Positions 23,077 to 31,690 of a stretch of 34,842 bases of DNA are shown piece by piece. A program made the position numbers and the translations under genes. Below the pieces are notes generated by a model, which was given only the letters and a program-made list of their open reading frames with translations, did no database searches and was not told the DNA's origin. Location: positions 1-34,842 of the forward strand of contig NZ_LKHP01000018.1 in NCBI RefSeq assembly GCF_001440545.1, written 5' to 3'. The DNA is from Caloramator mitchellensis. GTDB lineage: Bacteria > Bacillota > Clostridia > Clostridiales > Caloramatoraceae. Positions within the stretch are counted from its first letter, which is position 1, and the number at the start of each line of letters is the position of its first letter.

Positions 23077-24918
23077 TCACCCCTCATATTTTAATTTCTC
23101 GACAAACAACTCCCCGTTCTTGTAAAAAGCCCTTAATGATTTTACTGGATAATCAATTTTATAAATCATTTCATCAAAATATAATACAGTGTTTTGAAAA
23201 GCAATGTTTGCTTCTATAACTCCTCTTTTGGAAGTTTTTAAAACAGTTAGAACTCCCGCATGAGAGCCTACTTCTTTTAATTTGATATTGCCATTAGCAA
23301 CCGCCTGACCTCCCCTAAAAACGCTGCCATCAGCATGAAAAATGATATCATTTTTTGCTGTTATTGTAGTATTATAGCAACCTTTTCCCTTAATTTCTAC
23401 ATTGTGGCTTGCAAATATTTCTGAATTTTGACAGTATATTATATAAACATCTGCTGGAGAAAAACTTATTTCAAAACTATCTATAGTATTTTTGGTTTGA
23501 GATAAAACACTAGTTATTCGGCTAAAATCTGTTAATTCATTGTTTCTTATGTCCATAAAAATAGCATAAAGATTTTTCCACGCAACAAGCAATTCTCCTT
23601 GAATATATTTAGTAAAAAAATAGTCATAATTAGATAGTTCGTTAAACTTTAATGGATATTTCGACTCTAAAATCAATTTGAGTATTTGACCTATGTTTTT
23701 ATCAGGTTTTACTTTTCCTATCTTTAATAATTCTGAAAATGCATTTATTGAATTTGAATATGCCTCAAACGCGTCTTTTAAATAGTTTATAGCCTTTTCA
23801 GTATTTAATTCTGCTGAGCCTGCTTTTATTTTTGACGATATTACGTTTTTATTTATTATAATGTTCCCTGCTGCGCAGATTTCTGCATTTGTAACATCCC
23901 CCATTATCGTAACTGTATTTCCTGATTCAATTTTAAATCCGTCAGTTAACGAGCCTTTCACAACAACATTTCCATCGTATTTTATATTTCCAGTTTTAAT
24001 GTCTATATTTCCATTAATGCTTAATACGTCAAAAACACATATCTTATTTGATTTATTTTCAGGCATTCCACTTATAGATGCAACAACCTTGTTGCCTTCT
24101 AACTGACAACCAACGCCAGCGTTTAAATTTAGAATTTTTCTCTTGTTTGGTTTAATTGGTTTACAATGAACATCAATACCCGGAACTCCATCTTTTCCCT
24201 CCACTTTTTCTGCTAATATTGTTCCTACCTCCACATATTCAAATACTTCTCTGTTAAAAAAGTCCACCTTCTCATTTTCATCTATTGCCTTATTTTTATC
24301 TATGCCAAAATAATATATAATCTTATCGTCTATTGCTTCTGATGGTTTTCTTCCCTCAGCTATAATGAAAATTCCTCCATTTAGTGCCTCTTCTAGTGCA
24401 TCTCTTTTTATACCATAACAAATGTTATTTTTCTTTAAAATTTCTTCTACTTCTTCCCGTTTAAATTTATAATAAGCTTCGTTCTTAATTTTGCCTTCCA
24501 CAATAAGTTGAGTTTGAGGAATCATATCATGAATCTCATACTCTAAATAAGGCTCATATTCAACTTTGAGAGTTGCCGTTAATCTATCCTCACTTATAGT
24601 TAAATTCATATTTCTTTTACCTTCAATTTTGAGCGGAATAATTCTAACTTTATCTGAATTTGTAACTTCTACTTTTTTTGTAACTTTTTCATCGTTTAAA
24701 ATTACTTCAACCCCCTTGCCTGGAATCAACACTGCTGGGAAATCACCTTCTTCAAAATAAATCTCACCATTTTTTATGCCAATTTTAGTTTTCTTCCCTA
24801 AAATATTGATAATATAAAGAGAGTTTTCGAATTTTATTTCATGTTCATAATCCTCAATGTTTATCACTTTATTAGCCTTTTCAATCGCTTCTTCTCTTGT
24901 TATGCCAGTAAAAACCAA
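23077..24918 (-). CDS. fapA: FapA-family (DUF342) protein
   Basis: A 613-residue cytoplasmic protein. After an N-terminal region (GITREEAIEKANKVINIEDY) comes the FapA core with the beta-helix repeats (FDVLSINGNIDIKTGNIKYD, GNVVVKGSLTDGFKIESG, VTIMGDVTNAEICAAGNI), a helical insertion near residues 370-470, and a second helix section (EIKGKGCYNTTITAKNDIIF). The family includes FapA, implicated in flagellar placement in Vibrio; in Firmicutes it is common in motility operons with unclear function. The start is TTG, preceded by GGGGGG. It is the first gene of the fapA-che operon here. Confidence 0.85.
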   Translation of the reverse strand: MVFTGITREEAIEKANKVINIEDYEHEIKFENSLYIINILGKKTKIGIKNGEIYFEEGDFPAVLIPGKGVEVILNDEKVTKKVEVTNSDKVRIIPLKIEGKRNMNLTISEDRLTATLKVEYEPYLEYEIHDMIPQTQLIVEGKIKNEAYYKFKREEVEEILKKNNICYGIKRDALEEALNGGIFIIAEGRKPSEAIDDKIIYYFGIDKNKAIDENEKVDFFNREVFEYVEVGTILAEKVEGKDGVPGIDVHCKPIKPNKRKILNLNAGVGCQLEGNKVVASISGMPENKSNKICVFDVLSINGNIDIKTGNIKYDGNVVVKGSLTDGFKIESGNTVTIMGDVTNAEICAAGNIIINKNVISSKIKAGSAELNTEKAINYLKDAFEAYSNSINAFSELLKIGKVKPDKNIGQILKLILESKYPLKFNELSNYDYFFTKYIQGELLVAWKNLYAIFMDIRNNELTDFSRITSVLSQTKNTIDSFEISFSPADVYIIYCQNSEIFASHNVEIKGKGCYNTTITAKNDIIFHADGSVFRGGQAVANGNIKLKEVGSHAGVLTVLKTSKRGVIEANIAFQNTVLYFDEMIYKIDYPVKSLRAFYKNGELFVEKLKYEG

Positions 24919-24941
24919 AATAATCCCCCCATTTTTAAAAA

Positions 24942-26213
24942 TTATTTAACAATTTTATTATACACTAAATAAGCTGAAAAAGAGTAAATTATAGCCACAA
25001 GCCATCCTGCCAATACATCGCTAAAATAATGCACCCCTAAATATACCCTACTAAGTCCCACTAATAGTGAATATAAAATAATACAAATATTAATGCATCT
25101 CTTTTTTCTATAATTAAATGAATCGTTGACTAACAAAATATACAATAGCGACCAAGTTAAAAAAATCATTGCATGTCCACTAGGGAAACTATATCCACTT
25201 TGAGAAATTAGCCTTGAAAAATCAGGTCGTGGACGTTGAAATATTGCTTTTAATGCTTCATTAAATAACCATACAATCAATATATTGATGCCAAAGAAAA
25301 AAGTTAAGGCTTTTTTTCTATTCTTATAAAGAACTACTATAATAATTATCGTAATAATTATGACAAAATAATAGTCCCCTGTCCTTGTAATTGTTTCCAT
25401 TATTAGATTTAGTATAGGATTTCTTATTTTCATCAGATTATCAAAAATATAGTTATCAATTCTATAAAATACATTGAAACTAAAATCCTCTATAAGTTCA
25501 AATATGAACATCAATGAAAATAAAGATAATAAGATGCCAGTTAAATAATAAAAAGTAATTTTATCGATAGTCTTATATTTTAAAAAGAAGTCGTATGTAT
25601 TTAAATAAATTCTCTTAATATTATTTTTAGTAGTTTTTGATATTCTGTTATTTTTCACTTGCTTAAATATTAAATAAAATATAAATAGTAACAAAGATAT
25701 TACAACAGTTATTACCTCAAAGTAGTTTGTAAGAAGGTATTTTGCTGTATCACCTAAAAAATAAACTAAAAAAGCTTCAATAAAAAATCTTAAACCTCTT
25801 CCTATTATTGAAGCAATTGTAAATACAGAAATAGGAACATTGAATACACCTGCAGAAATTGTAAAAATCTTATATGGTATTGGAGTAAAACCAGCTATAG
25901 CTACTGCCCAACCCCCATAGTTTTTAAAATAAAATTCTACTTTGTTTATTTTCTCTTTTTTGAATATCTTATATAGTATTGGTCGTCCTAATTTTTTACC
26001 AATAAAGTATCCCAGAATTCCACCCAATACAGAGGTTGCGGTTGTTATAAATGCATAAACAAAAGATAATTTTGGATTAAAAAACATCATAGGAAGTAGC
26101 ACTACATCAGGCGGGATTGGAAAGAAAGATGATTCTGCAAATGATAAAGCTGATAACCCAATTATCCCGAATTTTTGTATAAATTCAATGAAATGTTGTA
26201 AAAAAATTTGCAT
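24942..26213 (-). CDS. DedA-type membrane protein fused to a PAP2 lipid phosphatase
   Basis: A 423-residue polytopic membrane protein with two domains. Residues about 1-185 are DedA/VTT family (FAESSFFPIPPDVVLLPMMF; GFTPIPYKIFTISAGVFN), associated with lipid scrambling and undecaprenyl-phosphate recycling. Residues about 220-423 form a PAP2 phosphatase with all three motifs: KAIFQRPRP, SFPSGHAM and SRVYLGVHYFSDVLAG. The fusion would couple moving a lipid phosphate across the membrane with removing its phosphate. The ATG follows GAGGTGACAAA. It lies 23 bases upstream of fapA with no terminator between, so the che operon may partly depend on its promoter. Confidence 0.9.
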   Translation of the reverse strand: MQIFLQHFIEFIQKFGIIGLSALSFAESSFFPIPPDVVLLPMMFFNPKLSFVYAFITTATSVLGGILGYFIGKKLGRPILYKIFKKEKINKVEFYFKNYGGWAVAIAGFTPIPYKIFTISAGVFNVPISVFTIASIIGRGLRFFIEAFLVYFLGDTAKYLLTNYFEVITVVISLLLFIFYLIFKQVKNNRISKTTKNNIKRIYLNTYDFFLKYKTIDKITFYYLTGILLSLFSLMFIFELIEDFSFNVFYRIDNYIFDNLMKIRNPILNLIMETITRTGDYYFVIIITIIIIVVLYKNRKKALTFFFGINILIVWLFNEALKAIFQRPRPDFSRLISQSGYSFPSGHAMIFLTWSLLYILLVNDSFNYRKKRCINICIILYSLLVGLSRVYLGVHYFSDVLAGWLVAIIYSFSAYLVYNKIVK

Positions 26214-26249
26214 TTTGTCACCTCAACAAGCTATTAGTTGTATAATAAT

Positions 26250-26278
26250 ATAATAAGAAAAATAATTAATTTTATCAA
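26250..26278 (-). promoter_or_regulatory. Possible sigma-A promoter of the DedA-PAP2 gene
   Basis: TTGATA (26273-26278), 17-base spacer, TATTAT (26250-26255) on the minus strand, about 37 bases before the start codon. The region is AT-rich, so chance matches are possible. Confidence 0.45.
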
Positions 26279-26286
26279 TAATTACA

Positions 26287-26315
26287 TTGACAAATATAGA
26301 ATACTTTAATAAAAT
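26287..26315 (+). promoter_or_regulatory. Sigma-A promoter of tRNA-Sec
   Basis: TTGACA (26287-26292), exactly 17 bases, TAAAAT (26310-26315), 18 bases before the tRNA 5' end. This is a near-consensus strong promoter. Confidence 0.75.
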
Positions 26316-26332
26316 AATATTTGTCGAATGAT

Positions 26333-26429
26333 GGGAGTAGATAGGTGCTGGTGTGCCTGCCGGTCTTCAAAACCGTGTTGACGTGCTAGGACCACGTCGG
26401 GTGGGTTCGATTCCCACATACTCCCGCCA
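26333..26429 (+). tRNA. selC: tRNA-Sec (anticodon UCA)
   Basis: Selenocysteine tRNA reading UGA. The acceptor GGGAGTA pairs with TACTCCC, followed by encoded G-CCA. The D arm is six pairs (AGGTGC/GTGCCT), as in bacterial tRNA-Sec. The anticodon loop CTTCAAA holds TCA. The long variable arm GACGTG/CACGTC has six pairs, and the T arm is GTGGG TTCGATT CCCAC. The extended D stem and variable arm distinguish it from a suppressor or Ser tRNA. It lies just beyond selB, facing it. Confidence 0.96.
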
Positions 26430-26467
26430 TTTTTTTGTATTTTTTAAGTAAGCAAATATGTTATGAT

Positions 26468-26541
26468 AAAGTCCCATGAATGATTTTAAAAGAAAACTCG
26501 CTTATTAGTGAGCAAGACCCTTTTTTCATTCATGGGACTTT
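26468..26541 (+). terminator. Large inverted repeat between tRNA-Sec and selB
   Basis: A perfect 16-bp stem, AAAGTCCCATGAATGA (26468-26483) with TCATTCATGGGACTTT (26526-26541), encloses 42 bases. On the plus strand it ends TTTTACG, and the loop holds CTCGC/GTGAG, a 5-bp hairpin whose G-U pair works only in plus-strand RNA. It probably acts as a terminator for tRNA-Sec and, on the other strand, selB. The long loop is unusual for a simple terminator. Confidence 0.5.
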
Positions 26542-26594
26542 TACGTATTCTTAGTATTTGTACAAATTGACAAACAATTCAAGAACTCAAGAAA

Positions 26595-28511
26595 TCAAGT
26601 GAATGTCACCAATATCCTCTTGTCTTCGACTCTTTTAGTGAGCTTTATCGAATCAAAATGTTCTAAAATTGCAACTGCATATTTTCGACTAGCATTTATC
26701 ATATCTCTAAATTGGGCAGCAGTAATGCTTCCTTCATTTTTAATAAAATCAATGACCATTTGTCTTGCATTGTCGTAGTTTTCCTTTGTAATATATATTT
26801 CTTCATCGATTTTAACTAATATTCCAAAGTCTACTATAGCCTCAAATACCATTTTTGCAGTTTTTTCTTCTCTTCCAAATTTTTTAAATATTTCATCCGG
26901 CTTTGGAGGTTGATAAGCTGAAGAAATAAATTGCTCAAGTATCCTTGTTTTGATTTCTTCCTGCCTTTTTTCTAATTTTATTTCTCTACCCTTTGAGCCA
27001 ACAATAGCCCCCTGTATTTCTATTAAGTCTTTGCTGAAATATTCAAGTATGTTGTCAAATAATTTTTGTTTGATATTCTTTCCAAATATTCTATTCTTAA
27101 ATTCTTCCTTAGGAATTCCAAATTTAAGTGGATTTTGTTTATAAAAATCTATTAATATTTCATTTATCTTAGTTTTAATTTCCTCTATGTAGGTTTTATG
27201 GAAATATATATCAGCGTCACTTGAAGAAATTTTTATCACCTTTCCTTCTGAAATAATTTCTTCAATAAATTGGTTTAAATTTACAAAACTTTTACCTATC
27301 AACTTGTTTAATTGTTCAAAATCAATAAACATATGGCTGTTAGCTTTAATAGTTTGCTCTACTATTTCCTTTGGGTCTCCCTTTTCCTTGAGTAGCAGTG
27401 CATCAATGACTTCTTTATCAAATGGTTTATGTTTTTCAGGAGCTGCATCAAGTATAGTTCCTCCACCTATCGTCATCATAGGTGAATAACTTCTTATAAT
27501 ATATTTGTCACCTCTTAAAGCCGATATAGGAGATTCCAGCCTTATTTGGATAAGCGCAGTATCACCTGGATTTACTATCTCTTTATCTAAAATAACAACC
27601 CTTCCCAATATTTCACTTGTTCCATGGTATATTCTTACTCTATCCCTGTTTTCAAGAGGATGTTTAGCGTCCTTTAAATAATTCAATCTGCAGTCAATCA
27701 TATGAGAAACCTTTAAGGACTCAGGTTTTGATAATACATCTCCGCGTTCTATTTCGTCTTTCTTAATGTTAGCAAGATTGATAGCAACTCTCTGACCTGC
27801 CTCAGCTTTCTCAACTGACTTTTCATGAACCTGTATTCCTCTGACTTTGCTAATTATACCCTTTGGATATATTTCGACAATATCGCCTTCACTTATTGTT
27901 CCAGATATTAATGTTCCTGTAATTACTGTGCCGAAACCGCTGACTGTGAACACTCTATCTATAGGAACTCTAAAGGTAGTTAAAATATCTCTATCTTCTA
28001 TATTTTGTGTCATTTCTTCAATAGTATTGACTAATTTATCAAGTCCTTCGCCTGTGTGGGATGATACAGGAATAATTGGTGCATCCTTAAGAAAAGTATT
28101 TTTTATCGCAGCTTTCACGTCTTCTGTTACCAATTTTATCCATTCGTCATCCACAAGGTCCTTTTTAGTTATTACTACTATGCCTTTTTTTATATCAAGA
28201 AGGTTTAATATATTCAAATGTTCCTGGGTTTGAGGCATTACCCCCTCATCTGCTGCTATTACAAGCAAAACAACATCGATTCCTGTCACGCCTGCAAGCA
28301 TGTTCTTTATAAATCTTTCGTGCCCAGGAACGTCAACTATTCCTGCTCTTCTGCCTGATGGCAAATCAAAATATGTAAACCCAAGATTAATTGATATTCC
28401 TCTTTCCTTTTCTTCCCTCAATGTATCCGTATCATGTCCGGTTAATGCCTTAATTAGCGTTGTTTTGCCGTGATCAATGTGTCCTGCAGTTCCTATTATG
28501 ACATGTCTCAT
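26595..28511 (-). CDS. selB: Selenocysteine-specific elongation factor SelB
   Basis: A 638-residue translation factor that brings Sec-tRNA to UGA codons marked by a SECIS hairpin. N-terminal EF-Tu-like GTPase: G1 [20 protein letters not shown]2/G3 region with [16 protein letters not shown]4 TKKD. Beta-barrel domains follow ([20 protein letters not shown]). The C-terminal ~270 residues contain the winged helices that bind SECIS (ending [20 protein letters not shown]). The ATG follows AAGGAG, 17 bases after selA. It is the last gene of selDAB and converges with tRNA-Sec. Confidence 0.97.
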   Translation of the reverse strand: MRHVIIGTAGHIDHGKTTLIKALTGHDTDTLREEKERGISINLGFTYFDLPSGRRAGIVDVPGHERFIKNMLAGVTGIDVVLLVIAADEGVMPQTQEHLNILNLLDIKKGIVVITKKDLVDDEWIKLVTEDVKAAIKNTFLKDAPIIPVSSHTGEGLDKLVNTIEEMTQNIEDRDILTTFRVPIDRVFTVSGFGTVITGTLISGTISEGDIVEIYPKGIISKVRGIQVHEKSVEKAEAGQRVAINLANIKKDEIERGDVLSKPESLKVSHMIDCRLNYLKDAKHPLENRDRVRIYHGTSEILGRVVILDKEIVNPGDTALIQIRLESPISALRGDKYIIRSYSPMMTIGGGTILDAAPEKHKPFDKEVIDALLLKEKGDPKEIVEQTIKANSHMFIDFEQLNKLIGKSFVNLNQFIEEIISEGKVIKISSSDADIYFHKTYIEEIKTKINEILIDFYKQNPLKFGIPKEEFKNRIFGKNIKQKLFDNILEYFSKDLIEIQGAIVGSKGREIKLEKRQEEIKTRILEQFISSAYQPPKPDEIFKKFGREEKTAKMVFEAIVDFGILVKIDEEIYITKENYDNARQMVIDFIKNEGSITAAQFRDMINASRKYAVAILEHFDSIKLTKRVEDKRILVTFT

Positions 28512-28528
28512 CTTTTCACTCCTTTAAG

Positions 28529-29914
28529 CTATAAAATTTTATCAAATGAATTTACTATTATTTCATATTCATCTTCAAAAATAGTTCTCAAATCCAACAA
28601 AATCTGTTCTTTATAGACTCTAACTATAATAGGAATATCTTGCATCCTTAAACATTTTTCTACTTCTTCTATTTTTTTATCATTTGGTTTTATGCTTACA
28701 ACATATGTAGGTATTGTTTCAAGAGGCATCGCTCCTCCACCAAATTGGGAAACATCGCTTTGAATATTTATTTTTGCTTTTAATTTTAATTTATTTTTTA
28801 AAAGCCTCTGTAGTTTTTTTGCTTTCTTTTGAACTGTAGAAATATCCATTGTAATCATGTTTAATGATGGTATTTCCTTAATCGCCTTCTCCTCATCAAT
28901 ATATAGTTTAAACGTCGCCTCAAGCGCTGCAAGCGTCATTTTATCAATTCTGAGCGCCCTCGTTAACTGATTTTTCTTCATCATGTCAATGTATTTTTTC
29001 TTTCCAACTATAATGCCAGCTTGAGGCCCTCCAAGAAGTTTATCCCCGCTAAAAGTTACAACATCAGCGCCCTTTTTAATGCTTTCTTGAACTGTTGGTT
29101 CATAACTCAAACTATACTTTGAAAAATCAATCAAAACACCGCTTCCTATATCTTCTACAACAGGTATATTATATTTTTGGCCGAGTTCTACTAATTCTTC
29201 AAGAGCAACTTCCTTTGTAAAGCCTAATACTTTAAAATTGCTCTGATGAACCTTTAAAATTATCCCTGTGTTTTCAGTTATAGCATTTTCATAGTCAAAT
29301 AGGTGCGTTTTATTAGTAGTTCCAACTTCTATCAATTTAGCTCCGCTTTGTTCCATGACAGCTGGAACTCTAAATGAGCCTCCTATCTCAACAAGCTGTC
29401 CTCTTGATACTATTGCTTCCTTTCCTTTAGAAAGAGTTGAGAGCACAAGCATTACTGCAGCTGCATTGTTGTTAACAACCATAGCAGCTTCAGCTCCTGT
29501 TATTTTGCATATTATTTTCTCAACATGGCTATACCTTGAACCCCTTTCACCCATATTAAGGTCAAATTCCAGGTTGTTAAACTTGCTTGCTACTTCAACA
29601 ACTGCTTCAATGGCAGACTTTGAAAGAACTGCTCTTCCAAGATTAGTATGTAGTATTGTTCCTGTTGCATTAATAACTCTTTTTAAATGATTTTTGTTCT
29701 TATTATATGTTAATGTTACAATAGCATTTATTATTTGTTCATAATCTATTTCGTTTAATTTACCTGATTTAATATTTTCTCTGTAATCATCAAGAGTTTC
29801 TCTTATGGCATCCATAAGTAAATTTCTTGGAACATCTAAATTGATAATCCTTTGCTCTGAAAGAATCTTATCAACCTTTGGAAGCTTTGATAATAAATTT
29901 TGATTATTAGCCAT
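28529..29914 (-). CDS. selA: L-seryl-tRNA(Sec) selenium transferase SelA
   Basis: A 461-residue PLP enzyme that converts seryl-tRNA-Sec to selenocysteyl-tRNA-Sec using selenophosphate. The PLP lysine is Lys292 in VTFSGDKLLGGPQAG; INATGTILHTNLGRA and VNNNAAAVMLVL are conserved. Length is normal. The ATG follows GGAGG, 15 bases after the selD stop. It uses the product of SelD, encoded upstream, and supplies tRNA to SelB, encoded downstream. Confidence 0.97.
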   Translation of the reverse strand: MANNQNLLSKLPKVDKILSEQRIINLDVPRNLLMDAIRETLDDYRENIKSGKLNEIDYEQIINAIVTLTYNKNKNHLKRVINATGTILHTNLGRAVLSKSAIEAVVEVASKFNNLEFDLNMGERGSRYSHVEKIICKITGAEAAMVVNNNAAAVMLVLSTLSKGKEAIVSRGQLVEIGGSFRVPAVMEQSGAKLIEVGTTNKTHLFDYENAITENTGIILKVHQSNFKVLGFTKEVALEELVELGQKYNIPVVEDIGSGVLIDFSKYSLSYEPTVQESIKKGADVVTFSGDKLLGGPQAGIIVGKKKYIDMMKKNQLTRALRIDKMTLAALEATFKLYIDEEKAIKEIPSLNMITMDISTVQKKAKKLQRLLKNKLKLKAKINIQSDVSQFGGGAMPLETIPTYVVSIKPNDKKIEEVEKCLRMQDIPIIVRVYKEQILLDLRTIFEDEYEIIVNSFDKIL

Positions 29915-29929
29915 TTTGGTGCCTCCTAT

Positions 29930-30961
29930 TTATTCAATTATTATATGTTTATCCTCAAGATTTTGGACATAACCTGCAAGAAATGCATCTATACCACTTT
30001 CTTTTAATTCATGCAATAGTTTAATTCCTTCTCTCTCCGGCAGGGAGAACATAAGTCCTCCAGAAGTTTGTGGGTCAAAAATTAAATCCAGCATAAAATC
30101 CTCAGAGATTTTACTTATATACTTTCCTGATATATAGCTTTTATTTCTGTATGTTCCAGCTGGAACTAAGCCCATTTTTGCATATTCAACTGCACCATCA
30201 ATAAATTTAATATTGCTGCTAATTAATCTTATGCTTACATTGCTTCCGCTTGCCATCTCAAACGCATGCCCTGCAAGTCCAAAACCTGTTATATCAGTGC
30301 AGGAATTTATATTGTATTTAAATGCTATTTCTGCAGCATACTTATTTAGTGTTGACATATATTTAACAGCTTCTTTTATATGTTTTTCTTCAGCTATCTC
30401 GCCTTTTATTGCCGTATTTATAAGACCAGTTCCAATAGGTTTGGTTAATATCAATACATCTCCAACCTTTGCATTTGCATTGGAAAGAACTTTATCAGGA
30501 TGAACAGTTCCCATTACCGATAATCCGTATTTGGGTTCATCATCGTCTACAGTATGTCCACCAACTACTATTGCTCCTGCCTCCTTTACTTTTTCTGCTC
30601 CACCCATCAATATTTCGCCAAGAATATTCATATCTTTACATTGAGGGAATGTTACTATGTTCAGTGCAAGAACGGGCTTACCTCCCATAGCATATACATC
30701 TGACAATGAGTTTGTAGCTGCAATTTGACCAAACATATAAGGGTCATCAACAACCGGTGTAAAAAAATCCAACGTTTGAATAATTGCGTAATCGTCAGTT
30801 AATTTATATACTGCAGCATCATCAGATGTTTCTATGCCAACTAATAGCCTATCATCATTAAATTTTGGAAGTTTAGATAATATATCTGATAAGGCCTCCG
30901 GCCCTATTTTAGCAGCTCAGCCAGATGCTTGAGTCATTTGAGTCAACTTTATTTTGTCCAT
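29930..30961 (-). CDS. selD: Selenide, water dikinase SelD, itself a selenoprotein (in-frame UGA)
   Basis: A 343-residue enzyme that makes selenophosphate from selenide and ATP. The real start is ATG 30961 (MDKIKLTQMTQASG), after AAGGA. Codon 15 is TGA (30917-30919) in the motif G-U-AAKIGPEALSDIL, where other SelD enzymes have the catalytic Cys or Sec; the active Lys is residue 18. The later frame continues without a break (VVDDPYMFGQIAATNSLSDV, VVGGHTVDDDEPKYG, TDITGFGLAGHAFEM, FDPQTSGGLMFSL). A hairpin straight after the UGA fits a SECIS. The gene heads selD-selA-selB. An annotation that stops at UGA would wrongly begin near 30772. Confidence 0.97.
30889..30907 (-). promoter_or_regulatory. 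Candidate bacterial SECIS hairpin in selD
   Basis: RNA strand: AUAGGGCC / GGCCUUAU, eight pairs including one G-U, loop GGA, starting nine bases after the UGA codon. Bacterial SECIS elements lie inside the coding region right after the UGA, as here. The GG-containing apical loop agrees with what SelB recognises in known cases. Confidence 0.7.
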
Positions 30962-30985
30962 ACAATCACATCCTTTCTAAATGTA

Positions 30986-31014
30986 ATTGTATACAAAATA
31001 AAGTTTTAATTCAA
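30986..31014 (-). promoter_or_regulatory. Probable sigma-A promoter of selDAB
   Basis: TTGAAT (31009-31014), 17-base spacer, TACAAT (30986-30991) on the minus strand, 25 bases before the selD ATG. Confidence 0.6.
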
Positions 31015-31016
31015 CA

Positions 31017-31580
31017 TTATCTGACGGTTATTTTATCTTTTATGCTTTCAAACATCTTGTCTCCTATTCCGCTTACATTTTTAATATCCTTTATATCCTT
31101 AAAAGGTCCATTTTTTTCTCTAAAATCTATTATTCTTTGGGCAAGAGCATCTCCTATTCTTGGCAATTTTTTAAGTTCTTCAATGTTTGCTGTGTTTAAA
31201 TTTATTTTGTCAGAATTATTAGCATTATTAGTTACTTGAACATTCTTATTCGGGACAAAAATATAGTCTTCATCCTTTAGTTTCATAGCTAAGTTTAAAT
31301 TTTCCTTTGCAGCGTTTTCTGTAAATCCACCACTAAGTTCAATCAGTTTGTATAATCTTTCACCATCTTTAAGAGAGTAAACGCCAGGTTTAATTACCTC
31401 ACCACATATATATACCTTTATGTCCTTTTCAATCTTAGATTGTGTTTCTATGTTCTCAGACTGCCTTACCACAGTTATATCATTTTTGTTACTACCTCTA
31501 TAGTAAATAATTGAAATTAACAATAAAATTATTGTGCTAAAAACAGCTAAGCCTATTTTTTCTCTTCTTGTTATTTCCAT
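31017..31580 (-). CDS. comEA: ComEA-like DNA-binding protein with SLBB and helix-hairpin-helix domains
   Basis: A 187-residue membrane-anchored protein. Residues 10-27 are one transmembrane helix (GLAVFSTIILLLISIIYY). Residues about 53-110 form an SLBB domain (VYICGEVIKPGVYSLKDG). Residues about 125-187 are two helix-hairpin-helix motifs (INLNTANIEELKKLPRIGDA, IKNVSGIGDKMFESIKDKI). This is the ComEA layout: the DNA receptor of competence, outside the membrane. The ATG follows GAGGTG. It lies upstream of selD in the same direction with a probable new promoter between. No other competence genes are in the window. Confidence 0.92.
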   Translation of the reverse strand: MEITRREKIGLAVFSTIILLLISIIYYRGSNKNDITVVRQSENIETQSKIEKDIKVYICGEVIKPGVYSLKDGERLYKLIELSGGFTENAAKENLNLAMKLKDEDYIFVPNKNVQVTNNANNSDKINLNTANIEELKKLPRIGDALAQRIIDFREKNGPFKDIKDIKNVSGIGDKMFESIKDKITVR

Positions 31581-31628
31581 AAAATCACCTCGTCTATTAA
31601 TATAGACATAAAATTTATATTATAAACA

Positions 31629-31658
31629 TTGTATATAGTTCTATTTTTTTGGTAAAAT
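31629..31658 (+). promoter_or_regulatory. Possible promoter of the dacF-like gene
   Basis: TTGTAT (31629-31634), 18-base spacer, TAAAAT (31653-31658), 32 bases before the start codon. It sits in the 110-base divergent region shared with comEA. Confidence 0.45.
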
Positions 31659-31690
31659 AGATTTGTTAAATTAGACGGAAGGAGATTATC

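Noticed and set aside
30773-30961. selD looks like a pseudogene or starts late because of an in-frame TGA
   Set aside because: The TGA is exactly at the catalytic Cys/Sec position, followed by a hairpin, with selA, selB and tRNA-Sec adjacent; coding continues cleanly on both sides.
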